A stretch of DNA of 18,155 nt. Origin: JBCCSZ01 sp039199225 (GTDB lineage Bacteria; Bacteroidota; Bacteroidia; Chitinophagales; Saprospiraceae). The notes beneath the pieces are model-generated. The model was not told where the DNA came from, did no database searches, and worked only from the letters and a program-made list of their open reading frames with translations. The DNA lies in contig JBCCSZ010000147.1 of assembly GCA_039199225.1 (NCBI GenBank), forward strand, positions 1 to 18,155, written 5' to 3'. The number at the start of each line of letters is the position of its first letter. Position 1 is the stretch's first letter. The position numbers and the translations under genes were made by a program. Positions 1-7,054 of the stretch are shown here, in pieces.

Positions 1-435
1 GCTCGGAATGCGGATGCGGACCTGCACATCTTGCGTGCGAGCCGAGACCAGTCGAAATTCCAAGCTTCCAGCACTCAATTCCATGAAGCGAACGCTCCCT
101 CCCGAATAAGGTGCAAAAGGCAGACTGGTCGATTCTTCCGCTATTACCAAAGGAAAATCAGGTAGGTCTTCCAAAACAGCATCAGCAGAGGTCTGTGACG
201 GGCTGTCCTCATAAGTAAAAAACAACTGTCCGTCGGCATCAATATCCAAAAAAGACAAGTCATCGTCCTCGTCGAGGATGTCTTGTATGGTCATGGAAGA
301 AAATAAAATAGGAACTGCTAAGTTGGGCTGGTAATCGACTTCGTCTATTTCCTTAAAGTCTTCAAACTGACTGCAGGCCGATAGCAGGCATGCGATTAGG
401 ATTGCCACAGGGACGTGGCCAGGGATTTTTCTCAT
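1..435 (-). CDS. Putative lipoprotein, C-terminus cut off by the window edge
   Basis: This is the first 145 codons of an open frame that starts with ATG at 435 and is still open at position 1. The N-terminus (MRKIPGH, then a hydrophobic stretch, then LLSAC) is a lipoprotein signal peptide with the predicted lipidated cysteine at residue 21. The mature start (CSQFEDFKEID) is acid-rich just after the cysteine, as in Bacteroidota surface-export signals, so outer-membrane or cell-surface location is plausible but inferred. The rest is Asp-rich (EDDDLSFLDIDADGQL) with alternating short hydrophobic stretches suggesting beta structure. I do not recognise a family. The leader upstream is unusual, with a promoter at 564-594, a hairpin with a U-tract at 493-532 and a repeat covering the start codon. 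Sure of the coding frame, unsure of function. Confidence 0.8.
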   Translation of the reverse strand, partial: MRKIPGHVPVAILIACLLSACSQFEDFKEIDEVDYQPNLAVPILFSSMTIQDILDEDDDLSFLDIDADGQLFFTYEDSPSQTSADAVLEDLPDFPLVIAEESTSLPFAPYSGGSVRFMELSAGSLEFRLVSARTQDVQVRIRIPS

Positions 436-553
436 AGTAGCGCGATTTGTAAAATTTGCTATCCACTCAAAAATCAAGAACCGAGCCACCTTAAAAAAAA
501 TCTCCTACATCCGGAGGGGGTGATGTAGGAGAAATTCCAATACTATGAGAAAA
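427..553. repeat. 13-bp perfect inverted repeat flanking a hairpin, one arm on a start codon
   Basis: The arm at 427-439 (TTTTCTCATAGTA) is the exact reverse complement of 541-553 (TACTATGAGAAAA). The left arm contains the ATG of the minus-strand lipoprotein gene. The hairpin at 501-532 lies between the arms. In an RNA read leftward from the promoter at 564-594 the two arms could pair and hide the start codon. A chance 13-bp match at this distance is unlikely, but the function is inference. Confidence 0.6.
493..532 (-). terminator. Hairpin with U-tract, intrinsic terminator or attenuator on the minus strand
   Basis: The arms TCTCCTACATC (501-511) and GATGTAGGAGA (522-532) form a perfect 11-bp stem with a 10-base loop. 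Eight A residues at 493-500 give a U8 tract right after the stem in RNA read leftward. It could end the kinase-regulator transcript 250 bp after its last stop codon, or act as an attenuator in the leader of the lipoprotein gene that starts 58 bases further on. Confidence 0.65.
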
Positions 554-563
554 CTACACAATG

Positions 564-594
564 CAAATGTAGATAAATTTAACTTATATGTAAA
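564..594 (-). promoter_or_regulatory. Bacteroidota-type promoter for the lipoprotein leader
   Basis: Read on the minus strand, TTTA (594-591), a 19-base spacer and TACATTTG (571-564) match the Bacteroidota consensus TTTG-N19/20-TAnnTTTG with one mismatch in the -33 box. Transcription would start near 556, ahead of the hairpin at 501-532 and about 120 bases before the lipoprotein ATG. Confidence 0.45.
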
Positions 595-781
595 TCAACT
601 TTTATGCAACGGTGGGCCATTCCAAGAAACTGGGGGCTATAAGCTAGAAAACGGATTATAATTTTTAATAATGTATCTAAATTACATATGATTGTGACGC
701 ACAAGCCCACTGGCAAAACACACTCGTTTCAATTTCCAATAGAGAAAGAGAAAAACCAAACAATTGGTATTTGTGGAAAGG

Positions 782-1216
782 CTATAGACTCATCGCAAGG
801 TGCTGAGGGCTTGCTTTCGCTTGTTTTGCATCGGTCCACAGCCTTCCAAAACAACCATTGTCAAATGGCTTGGGCAAGACGGCCGTTACCAAAGGAAGTT
901 GTTCAAACTGTTGCCGATCCAGTTGATCGTTGGGGCAGGTACAAATATAGAAAAGAGTCTTAGGATGAAGTTTGCCAAATTCTTGAAAGATGCGGTAGGC
1001 CATCTCGACCCCGTTGAAAAAAGGCAGCCGCCAGTCCGATAAAATGGCATCTGGAAAATCATCTACCGACTTGCTCCTCAGATAAGCCAAAGCATCCAGC
1101 GGACTATTGACGTATTCGATCTCAATAGGCCACTCGTTAAATTCTATGTTGGCACGAGTGAGGAATTCGAACCCGGGCATTGGGTCCACGAAAAGACAAT
1201 GAAGTTTGTTGTGCAT
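782..1216 (-). CDS. Receiver-only response regulator (CheY-like)
   Basis: A 144-residue protein that is nearly all receiver domain, with no DNA-binding output domain, so it probably works by protein contact or as a phosphate relay. Visible landmarks are the strand-1 acidic site (LFVDPMP, D11), the phosphoacceptor D61 in ILSDWRLPFFNG, the switch residue T93 in ICTCPN and the conserved K116 in LPKPF. One feature is odd: receivers usually carry two adjacent acidic residues at the Mg site, and here the second is proline (P12), so phosphorylation may be weak or altered. It starts 64 bp after the end of the histidine kinase gene on the same strand, which makes that kinase the obvious partner. The family assignment is firm, the pairing is inferred. 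Confidence 0.85.
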   Translation of the reverse strand: MHNKLHCLFVDPMPGFEFLTRANIEFNEWPIEIEYVNSPLDALAYLRSKSVDDFPDAILSDWRLPFFNGVEMAYRIFQEFGKLHPKTLFYICTCPNDQLDRQQFEQLPLVTAVLPKPFDNGCFGRLWTDAKQAKASPQHLAMSL

Positions 1217-1280
1217 GGGATGTATAATTAGTGTTTCAATAAGTGCAAAAGAACTGGAGGGGTAAGTGTAAGCTTCACAT

Positions 1281-2450
1281 TCAGTTCTCCAAATTTTTCA
1301 GATAGACAGAGAAGGTAGACCCCTTACCCAGTTGGCTATCCACTTTGATGTAGCCACCGTGTTCCACGACGATTTTGTGGATAAAACTCAGTCCAATTCC
1401 CGTCCCTTCTCTCTCGGGACAGAACCGCTGAAAAGGCTCAAATAGTAGGTGACTGCATTCCTTCATATTGATACCAATGCCATTGTCCTGAACTTCCAAT
1501 ACAATGTAATCCGTATCGGCATAGGTTCGAAGTTCGATTTTTGGTTGGATGCCTTCTCGTCGGTATTTGATTGCATTGCTGAGTAGGTTGTAAAATATGC
1601 TGTTGAGATAAGCTTTAAAGTAATTGATGTGAGGGACTTGTGAAAAATCTGTTTGAATGATCGGATCGCAATCCGCCATTTTATGCCCCAATTGTAAAAG
1701 CGTAGAGGACATCTGTGTTTCGAACATCAGTCGGTCCAATTTGCGCTTTCGCCTTTTTTGGTAATTGACCAAATCAGAAAATCCCCTGAGAATGCGCTCC
1801 ATTCGAACACTTGTCTCTTTCATAAACTGCAATGCATTCTCCTTTTTTTCTTCGGATGTGTATTTGCGAAATAAGTCGATAAAGGATTTAAAAACAACCA
1901 AAGACCCATTGAGATCGTGGGATGCGCCTTGTACAAAGGCATCCAAGAAAGTGTTTTCGCGCTGCAACTTTTGAAGTTCTCGGTCGGCCAGGCTCTCGTT
2001 GCCAATAGTTCCATCTACCAGTATCTCGATTTCTATGACATTGGGCTTTTGCTCATGTACGGATACAGGCTCGAATTTGAAATCAGCCAAGGGCGATGAT
2101 TTTTCCTGATGGATCGGAACTTGGCTGAATTGGCAAATCGACATAGACGCTTCGACTGTTTGCAAGCCTTTGTCCAAAAGAGCCGATAAATAGTTGTCCG
2201 TAATGGCTTCCAAATTGGTTGCGCCTTGGGGGATGGATAGCCGCTCCATAATGTGTTCGCCAACATAAAGCAAGTCTTTAGCTGCAGTGACCAAGAGAAC
2301 ATTGGCTGCGTATTTTTTCAACAAATGTCCTGCATACATTCCACCCTTGAGGTGGGTCGAAGGTTGTGGCGATGATAAACGGCTGCTTTCCAGAATAGTG
2401 GGTTCAGGGATTACTCTCTTCATTTGTGTTACATAATGTTCAGCGAGCAA
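1281..2450 (-). CDS. Soluble sensor histidine kinase
   Basis: A 389-residue kinase with no membrane segment or signal peptide, so probably cytoplasmic. Residues about 155-235 form the dimerisation and phosphotransfer helices, with the phospho-accepting H178 in GASHDLNGSL. The HATPase domain follows with N-box residues 288-296 (NLLSNAIKY), G1 box 322-326 (DNGIG), F box near 338 (FEPF) and G2 box 349-353 (GTGIG). The first 150 residues resemble no sensor domain I can name with confidence; a degenerate PAS fold is possible. The ATG at 2450 gives the longest frame; Met10 and Met38 are alternatives. It is followed by the receiver-only regulator and preceded by the small unknown gene at 2594-2998, which fits a co-transcribed signalling unit. 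The signal sensed is unknown. Confidence 0.88.
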   Translation of the reverse strand: MLAEHYVTQMKRVIPEPTILESSRLSSPQPSTHLKGGMYAGHLLKKYAANVLLVTAAKDLLYVGEHIMERLSIPQGATNLEAITDNYLSALLDKGLQTVEASMSICQFSQVPIHQEKSSPLADFKFEPVSVHEQKPNVIEIEILVDGTIGNESLADRELQKLQRENTFLDAFVQGASHDLNGSLVVFKSFIDLFRKYTSEEKKENALQFMKETSVRMERILRGFSDLVNYQKRRKRKLDRLMFETQMSSTLLQLGHKMADCDPIIQTDFSQVPHINYFKAYLNSIFYNLLSNAIKYRREGIQPKIELRTYADTDYIVLEVQDNGIGINMKECSHLLFEPFQRFCPEREGTGIGLSFIHKIVVEHGGYIKVDSQLGKGSTFSVYLKNLEN

Positions 2451-2593
2451 CCAGGCTTTGATAATCAGGTTAGCCAGGATGTCAAGAATGATTCAACGTA
2501 CTTTTTTATGACCAAAGCAATAGAGAAGAAAAAGCCTTTGTAAAATGGAGTGACCATTCCATCTGGATCGGCACTTCTTTGGATTCGAAAAAA

Positions 2594-2998
2594 TCAATTC
2601 CATCGTCCTACCTGCAGCAAAAAGCCGAGGTGCTCCTCGTTGTATTTCAAGTATCGGTTGTTGGTCAACAGGTCTAGTACGACCCGCGCATTCTCTCTCA
2701 AAAGATGGGTTCTCAAAAAGAAGAGTAATTTCAAGGAATGGCCTGTATTTCGCGCATGTGCCAGCAAGGAATCAAAATTGTTAATCATCCGCCCAGCATC
2801 CTTTTTTTTCGGCCTTTCGATCGTTGTAGGTTTGATCGCTGCTGTTTCTTCTGGTGGCTTCTTTTCAAAGCAACCAGTCAGCATCCGGTCGTTTTCATAC
2901 TCCAAGTACTGTATCCTGGAGTCGATAATGGCAAATACCTGGTCTGTCAAATCGGTAAAGCCTGCTGTTTTTTGTTTTTTCATCCACGGGTGTTTCAT
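2594..2998 (-). CDS. Hypothetical protein, possibly cut short by a frameshift
   Basis: A 134-residue frame of unrecognised family, charged and mostly helical in appearance, with a Lys/Pro-rich linker near residues 46-68 and a Leu-rich helix near 88-108 (LKLLFFLRTHLLRENA). It lies just downstream of a very good minus-strand promoter (3185-3216) and is followed by the kinase and regulator genes, so it probably heads that unit. Removing one A at about 2596-2599 would fuse the frame to a further 30 protein-like residues ending at 2506 (GRWIDFFESKEVPIQ, then MEWSLHFTKAFSS), which suggests a frameshift or a sequencing error. An opposite-strand frame at 2550-3017 covers the same bases and looks less protein-like. 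Existence is likely, function unknown. Confidence 0.55.
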   Translation of the reverse strand: MKHPWMKKQKTAGFTDLTDQVFAIIDSRIQYLEYENDRMLTGCFEKKPPEETAAIKPTTIERPKKKDAGRMINNFDSLLAHARNTGHSLKLLFFLRTHLLRENARVVLDLLTNNRYLKYNEEHLGFLLQVGRWN

Positions 2999-3378
2999 AG
3001 AGATAGCCTATTTTTAATCGGTCTCAAACTCAATAGTCATTATGCTGCCTGCAAAATGGATTTAAGGGGAGTAGTTTCTTCGTAAGCTGCTTAGCAAAAG
3101 TAGAAGGGAATGGGTACCACCATCAGGAAAAATTGGCTCCTGATTAAAGAGGGAATAGAGAATTGCCTCCGTTTCATTATGAAACAAATGTATAATATAA
3201 AATCAGATTGTGCAAATATCAGAACAAAAAAATAATAAATAATTTATAATATGATTTTTGAAACATATATCGGTTCTGCCACAGCATTCCACCAGCTTCA
3301 AACACACAATATCCGAAATTTACTATCTTGCGATACGAGACATTGCCTCGTCGTACTTTCACCTAAATCACCCCATCT
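2999..3378. other. Divergent intergenic region between the signalling unit and the S8 peptidase
   Basis: 380 bases with no convincing gene. It holds the minus-strand promoter at 3185-3216 and, in its roughly 180-base leader, a small hairpin (ATCAGG 3122-3127 with CCTGAT 3139-3144). A second perfect minus-strand -7 box, TACTTTTG (3102-3095), has no good -33 partner. Bases 3180-3265 are very AT-rich. No clear plus-strand promoter for the peptidase was found; TACTATCTTGC at 3321-3331 is only a weak -7 candidate. Confidence 0.5.
3185..3216 (-). promoter_or_regulatory. Strong Bacteroidota-type promoter of the signalling unit
   Basis: On the minus strand TTTG (3216-3213), a 20-base spacer and TACATTTG (3192-3185) match the phylum's sigma-A consensus exactly. 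The predicted start near 3178 gives a leader of about 180 bases before the ATG at 2998. Confidence 0.6.
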
Positions 3379-5244
3379 ATGAGCAAAATATCGGTCAAAG
3401 CCGGAAAGGGAGAAATCACGCTCCGCAAAAGCCGCAGCCTGGTCGGCCTCAAATCCAAAAGCAGAAAAAATCTCTCCGATGCCTCTTTCATTAAAGAAGA
3501 AGTTTTACCCAATCTCGGTGGTTTCAACATCGTCACACTCGATCGAAAGAGGGGCTCTGTAGATAAAAAATTGGACGAAGTTCGCCAAGAGGACGACGTC
3601 CAAACTGGGACGCATGTCTACCATGTTGAAGGCTCCAAACGCCCTGTCGTTCCTACAGGTGAAATCTTCATCATCTTTCAAAATGGCACCAGCGAAGAAG
3701 AGCAACAAATGGCTTTGGAAGAGTTTCATCTGCACCTGGTAGAACGACGCGATACTCATAGAGTGGTTGCCTCCGTAACAGAAAAGTCGCTCAACCCTAT
3801 CAAAGTCGCTCACTTTATGCAAAAAACTGCTTTGGTAAAAGTGGCAGAACCCGACCTTGATACTTTACTCGATGAGTACGACTTCATCCGACCCGACGAC
3901 GACCTACTCGATCACCAGTGGTATTTCAAAAATACCGGACAAGTGATCGATGCCAATTATCGCTTAAAAAAAGGAGCCGATGCCCGCATACTCGACGCTT
4001 GGACCCGCATTGGCAGTATGGGCTCCGGGAAAGTCACGGTCGCAATTATCGACAATGGCTTTGATTTGGAACATCCCGACCTAAAAGAGAAGGTTTTCAA
4101 ACCTTTTGACCTTTGGAATCAATCGCCTGCGATGGTCGTTGGGGATCCTCGCTTTACGCACGGCACGCCCTGCGCCAGCCTCGCCATCGGTGCTTCCAAC
4201 GGCCACGGCATTGTCGGCGTGGCACCCCATGCGCGCTTCATGCCAGTGAGTGGCACTTCCTTCAGCCTGAGAGCCACCGAGGATATGTTCAACTATTGCA
4301 TAAAGAACGGAGCCGACATCATCAGCTGCAGCTGGGGAACAACCGACCCGGCCTTCAACCTCAGCCCAATGAAGGAGGAAATCATCGCTAAAGCAGCACG
4401 CGAAGGACGAGGGGGCAAAGGCTGTATTGTATTGTACGCCGTTGGGAATGACGACCTAGACTTTGTCAGTTTCTATTCTGCTCATCCCGATGTCATCGCG
4501 GTGGCCGCCTGTACCAGTCGCGACGAACACGCTGGCTATTCCAACCGAGGACGCGAGGTTTCCATCTGCGCACCATCCAATGGCGACTGGCCAGTGATCG
4601 CCGCCCGAGCTGCCTGGGACGAAGGTGTGTCCTGGCGCAATGGCGAAAATCGCTGGTGGTTCGATGGGGTTTCCAGAGGCAACCGCTACAAACATTTTGG
4701 CGGAACCTCTGCAGCTTGTCCTCTGGTAGCTGGCATCTGCGCGCTGATCCTATCGGTTCATCCAGACCTCACCGCCCGAGAAGTAAAAGATATTCTACAA
4801 TCAACTGCGGATAAAATCGGCCCACCCTCCGAATACGTCAACGGCCATTCCACCAAGTATGGCTATGGACGAGTCAATGCCGATCGCGCGGTAGCCGAGG
4901 CCATCCGCCGACGCGACAAAGGTAGCGAGCCCGTAGTTGTGGAAGACAGTATTAAGAGTGGTCGAGGCATATTCCGCTTCCATGTCAGCAAGCAGGAACC
5001 GAAGGGCTTTGGTGTCCAAATCGGTGCCTTTGCCGAGTATGGCAATGTCCTCATCCAGGCCGAAAAGCTGCAAAAGTCATTCAGCGAACCCATCATAGTC
5101 AGCATCAACGAGCTGGAAAGCAAAACGGTCTATAAGATTGTGGTAGGCGCTTTTGCCAAAAAGTCGGAGGCCAGCAAACTATTGGGCCGCATCAAGGACA
5201 GTGGACTGGATGGATTTGTTCGGAATTTGAAAGACCTTGAATAA
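3379..5244 (+). CDS. Subtilisin-family (S8) serine peptidase with C-terminal SPOR domain
   Basis: A 621-residue protein. Residues 1-90 are basic and unassigned, and about 90-165 look like a fervidolysin-type propeptide. The S8 catalytic domain spans about 180-510, with D225 in VAIIDNGFD, H261 in THGTPCASLA, oxyanion N357 in YAVGNDD and nucleophile S444 in GGTSAACPLVAG. Residues about 543-617 form a SPOR domain: two half-repeats, GFGVQIGAF and YKIVVGAF, each followed by a helix. SPOR domains bind peptidoglycan lacking stem peptides, so a periplasmic cell-wall role would be expected. However, the N-terminus (MSKISVKAGKGEITLRKS) is not a Sec signal peptide, and no upstream in-frame start supplies one. 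Location is therefore unresolved. The gene stands alone on its strand and converges on the rhomboid gene. All catalytic residues are present. Family certain, biological role inferred. Confidence 0.92.
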   Translation: MSKISVKAGKGEITLRKSRSLVGLKSKSRKNLSDASFIKEEVLPNLGGFNIVTLDRKRGSVDKKLDEVRQEDDVQTGTHVYHVEGSKRPVVPTGEIFIIFQNGTSEEEQQMALEEFHLHLVERRDTHRVVASVTEKSLNPIKVAHFMQKTALVKVAEPDLDTLLDEYDFIRPDDDLLDHQWYFKNTGQVIDANYRLKKGADARILDAWTRIGSMGSGKVTVAIIDNGFDLEHPDLKEKVFKPFDLWNQSPAMVVGDPRFTHGTPCASLAIGASNGHGIVGVAPHARFMPVSGTSFSLRATEDMFNYCIKNGADIISCSWGTTDPAFNLSPMKEEIIAKAAREGRGGKGCIVLYAVGNDDLDFVSFYSAHPDVIAVAACTSRDEHAGYSNRGREVSICAPSNGDWPVIAARAAWDEGVSWRNGENRWWFDGVSRGNRYKHFGGTSAACPLVAGICALILSVHPDLTAREVKDILQSTADKIGPPSEYVNGHSTKYGYGRVNADRAVAEAIRRRDKGSEPVVVEDSIKSGRGIFRFHVSKQEPKGFGVQIGAFAEYGNVLIQAEKLQKSFSEPIIVSINELESKTVYKIVVGAFAKKSEASKLLGRIKDSGLDGFVRNLKDLE

Positions 5245-5253
5245 ACGAGGGGC

Positions 5254-6000
5254 TTAATAATCGCCAGTAGAAGTGGAGGTCCAGTCAGAGAAGCCTTCTG
5301 CTTCGCGGCGGCGTTGTTCCTTTGTTTTTTCAAAAGTATCTCTGGGCAAGAAAAAAGCCTGCGGCCCTTCCTCTTCCTCCTCCCAAGAAGGACGGCGCTC
5401 GACTTCGTCTGCCTCGATCTCCTGCTTGTAGAAAAAAGAGGTAAACAAACCAACGATGAAGCCCGACCAATGTCCTTCGTGCGAAACCTCTTCCTTGGGT
5501 AACAAGCCCATAAAAATGCTTCCACCATAAAAGAATAAGACGACCAAAGCTATGATAATGGATTTGACATTGCGACGAAACAGACCGTTGCCCAGTAAAA
5601 AAGCCATCAAGCCGTAGACAACTCCACTGGCACCAATGTGATAGCCACCTCGGGTACCTGGCACAAAGCCCCAAGCCCACAGCCCGATTCCAGACAATAC
5701 GTAAATCAAGAAAAAACTTCGACGAGCCACTCGGGGATAAAAATATAGTAGGATGGCCCAAAGGGCAAAAAGCGAGACGCTGTTGGAGGATAAGTGTAAG
5801 AAGTTAGCATGTAATAAAGGAGTGAACAATACCCCTCCGATGCTCTCCCAATAGCCCGGACGGATGGCCAGCCATTGGCCCCAATGCCAGCCGAAAGCTA
5901 CTTGAACCAGGTGGATCATCCAGATCAAAGCGACAAACAGGGCTGGCCAGCGAATACTCTCTCGCAACTTCAACCGCTCCTGCCGATCCATTTCTGTCAT
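5254..6000 (-). CDS. Rhomboid family intramembrane serine protease
   Basis: A 248-residue inner-membrane protease that cleaves substrates inside or near the membrane. Six or so hydrophobic segments lie between residues 18 and 190. The catalytic serine is S125 in HIGASGVVYG, and the partner histidine is most likely H177 in SHEGHWSGFIVG, a form common in Bacteroidota rhomboids. The HxxxxHxxxN signature is at 64-73 (HANFLHLSSN). The C-terminal 55 residues are a charged cytoplasmic tail with an unusual EEEEEG stretch at 207-212. It lies 49 bp downstream of the conserved hypothetical gene on the same strand and its stop is 9 bp from the stop of the convergent S8 peptidase. Substrates cannot be inferred. 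Confidence 0.9.
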   Translation of the reverse strand: MTEMDRQERLKLRESIRWPALFVALIWMIHLVQVAFGWHWGQWLAIRPGYWESIGGVLFTPLLHANFLHLSSNSVSLFALWAILLYFYPRVARRSFFLIYVLSGIGLWAWGFVPGTRGGYHIGASGVVYGLMAFLLGNGLFRRNVKSIIIALVVLFFYGGSIFMGLLPKEEVSHEGHWSGFIVGLFTSFFYKQEIEADEVERRPSWEEEEEGPQAFFLPRDTFEKTKEQRRREAEGFSDWTSTSTGDY

Positions 6001-6049
6001 ATAATACTAATTTCCATTCCGAGTGGCCACAAATCCACAACTGGAATGA

Positions 6050-6865
6050 TTAACTATATCGTCTTCTAATGAGATTGACAAAACGTCTTGCCTTTTTCTT
6101 TTTCTCCTTTGTTGCCCAGCCATAGCGGCTGATGACCTTCGCTGTGAGATAGGCGCGTGCCTCATGGATATTACTCAGACCATTGAGGGCGCTCATCGTT
6201 TCATCGAAAGCCTTGTTGTCCCCACCAAACAGCTCGTTGATCGTCAGGATTTTTTCATTCAGCCCCATGGCCTTGGTGAGGTCTTTCACGGGCATCTGGC
6301 TCAGTTTCTCGGAGAGGTCTGTGGCTTCTTTGTGCTCAAATAAAGCATCAGCCTCTGAGGAACGAGGTGTTTGTACTGCCGGGCGAACCGCTTCGACTTT
6401 TGGAACCTTTACAGGCTCTGGATCGGGTGGAACGACTTTGGCTACAACTGGCTGCGGAGGTTCGACGACCTTCGGTGCCGGCGGCGTGGGATTTACCTTT
6501 ACGGGCTCTGGTGCTACATGTTTGAGCACTTCTTCCGGCACTTCCACAGGAATTTCTTCTACAGGGGGCTTAGCTACCACCTCTTTTTTTACCTCTACCA
6601 CGGGTGGTGGAGCCGGTTTGGCTGGAGCCACCTTCTGTTCAACTGCTTTAGGTACCTTGGGTAGGGGCGGAACCGTTGCGCCCATCGACTTTTGCCCGCT
6701 ACTTTCTTTTGTCGCCTCTTCGGAAGAAAAAGCGCCATACAACTGCCGGATGTAGCTCAGCATAAGGTCTTGCTCAAAAATATCAATGTTCTTTTCATCC
6801 AAAGTCATGCTTTGGTACAGCCTGTTGATCTTTTCCAGAATGATCTTAGCCTGCTTCAGATCCAT
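6050..6865 (-). CDS. Conserved Bacteroidota protein of unknown function with Pro-rich linker
   Basis: A 271-residue protein with three parts. Residues 1-48 are a helical N-terminus (MDLKQAKIILEKINRLYQSM onward). Residues about 60-168 form a low-complexity linker rich in Pro, Val, Lys and Glu. Residues about 180-242 form a compact C-terminal domain (DLSEKLSQMPVKDL, then NEKILTINELFGGDNKAFDE) of a kind I know from conserved hypothetical proteins across Bacteroidota. The last 20 residues are strongly basic (KEKKKKARRFVNLIRRRYS). No signal peptide or membrane segment is visible, so it is probably cytoplasmic. It lies 49 bp upstream of the rhomboid gene and is divergent from tdk. Function unknown; the two conserved ends joined by a flexible linker suggest a bridging role, which is inference. 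Confidence 0.8.
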   Translation of the reverse strand: MDLKQAKIILEKINRLYQSMTLDEKNIDIFEQDLMLSYIRQLYGAFSSEEATKESSGQKSMGATVPPLPKVPKAVEQKVAPAKPAPPPVVEVKKEVVAKPPVEEIPVEVPEEVLKHVAPEPVKVNPTPPAPKVVEPPQPVVAKVVPPDPEPVKVPKVEAVRPAVQTPRSSEADALFEHKEATDLSEKLSQMPVKDLTKAMGLNEKILTINELFGGDNKAFDETMSALNGLSNIHEARAYLTAKVISRYGWATKEKKKKARRFVNLIRRRYS

Positions 6866-6925
6866 GTGATTGTGTTTTTAGTATTAGACGATTCAGTTCA
6901 GATAGATGGTATGCTCAGAATAGCC

Positions 6926-6933
6926 CAAAAATA
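6926..6933 (-). promoter_or_regulatory. Candidate -7 box for the conserved hypothetical gene
   Basis: TATTTTTG on the minus strand matches TAnnTTTG and lies about 60 bases before the ATG at 6865. No good -33 box is found at the usual distance; ATTG at 6953-6950 is spaced at only 16 bases. Weak call. Confidence 0.25.
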
Positions 6934-6997
6934 AGTTTTTTTGAGGAGGCAATCTTTAAAAACAGCTTTTAACCACTGCTTTTCAAGACGAAGTTCC

Positions 6998-7005
6998 TAC
7001 ATTTG
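6998..7005 (+). promoter_or_regulatory. Candidate -7 box for tdk
   Basis: TACATTTG is an exact -7 match 49 bases before the tdk ATG. A second match, TATTTTTG, is at 7011-7018. Neither has a clear TTTG box 19-20 bases upstream, so which one is used is open. Confidence 0.3.
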
Positions 7006-7054
7006 ATAGATATTTTTGGATGTCAACCTGCATTAGAACGATTGAAAAGCCCTT

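Larger units (their letters stand above)
436..781. other. Non-coding stretch between the lipoprotein and response regulator genes
   Basis: These 346 bases hold a minus-strand promoter candidate (564-594), a strong hairpin with a U-tract for minus-strand transcripts (493-532) and one arm of the 13-bp inverted repeat whose other arm covers the lipoprotein start. They also contain a 38-codon plus-strand open frame at 545-661 that may be accidental. Bases 662-781 show nothing recognisable beyond AT-rich sequence. Confidence 0.6.

Noticed and set aside
688..963. Plus-strand 91-codon frame
   Set aside because: Mostly antisense to the response regulator, whose receiver motifs are clear; the translation has no family resemblance.
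2506..2998. RteC-like regulator
   Set aside because: The region near a signalling unit and the WSLHFTKAFSS segment recalled RteC, but the key RteC motifs are not there.
2550..3017. Plus-strand 155-codon frame
   Set aside because: Covers the same bases as the minus-strand small gene; rich in Ser, Arg, Phe and Cys in a way typical of antisense frames, and the perfect promoter nearby points to the minus strand.
6183..6755. Plus-strand 190-codon Gly/Thr/Ser-rich frame
   Set aside because: It is the antisense of the Pro-rich linker of the conserved hypothetical protein, where low-complexity codons keep the opposite strand open.
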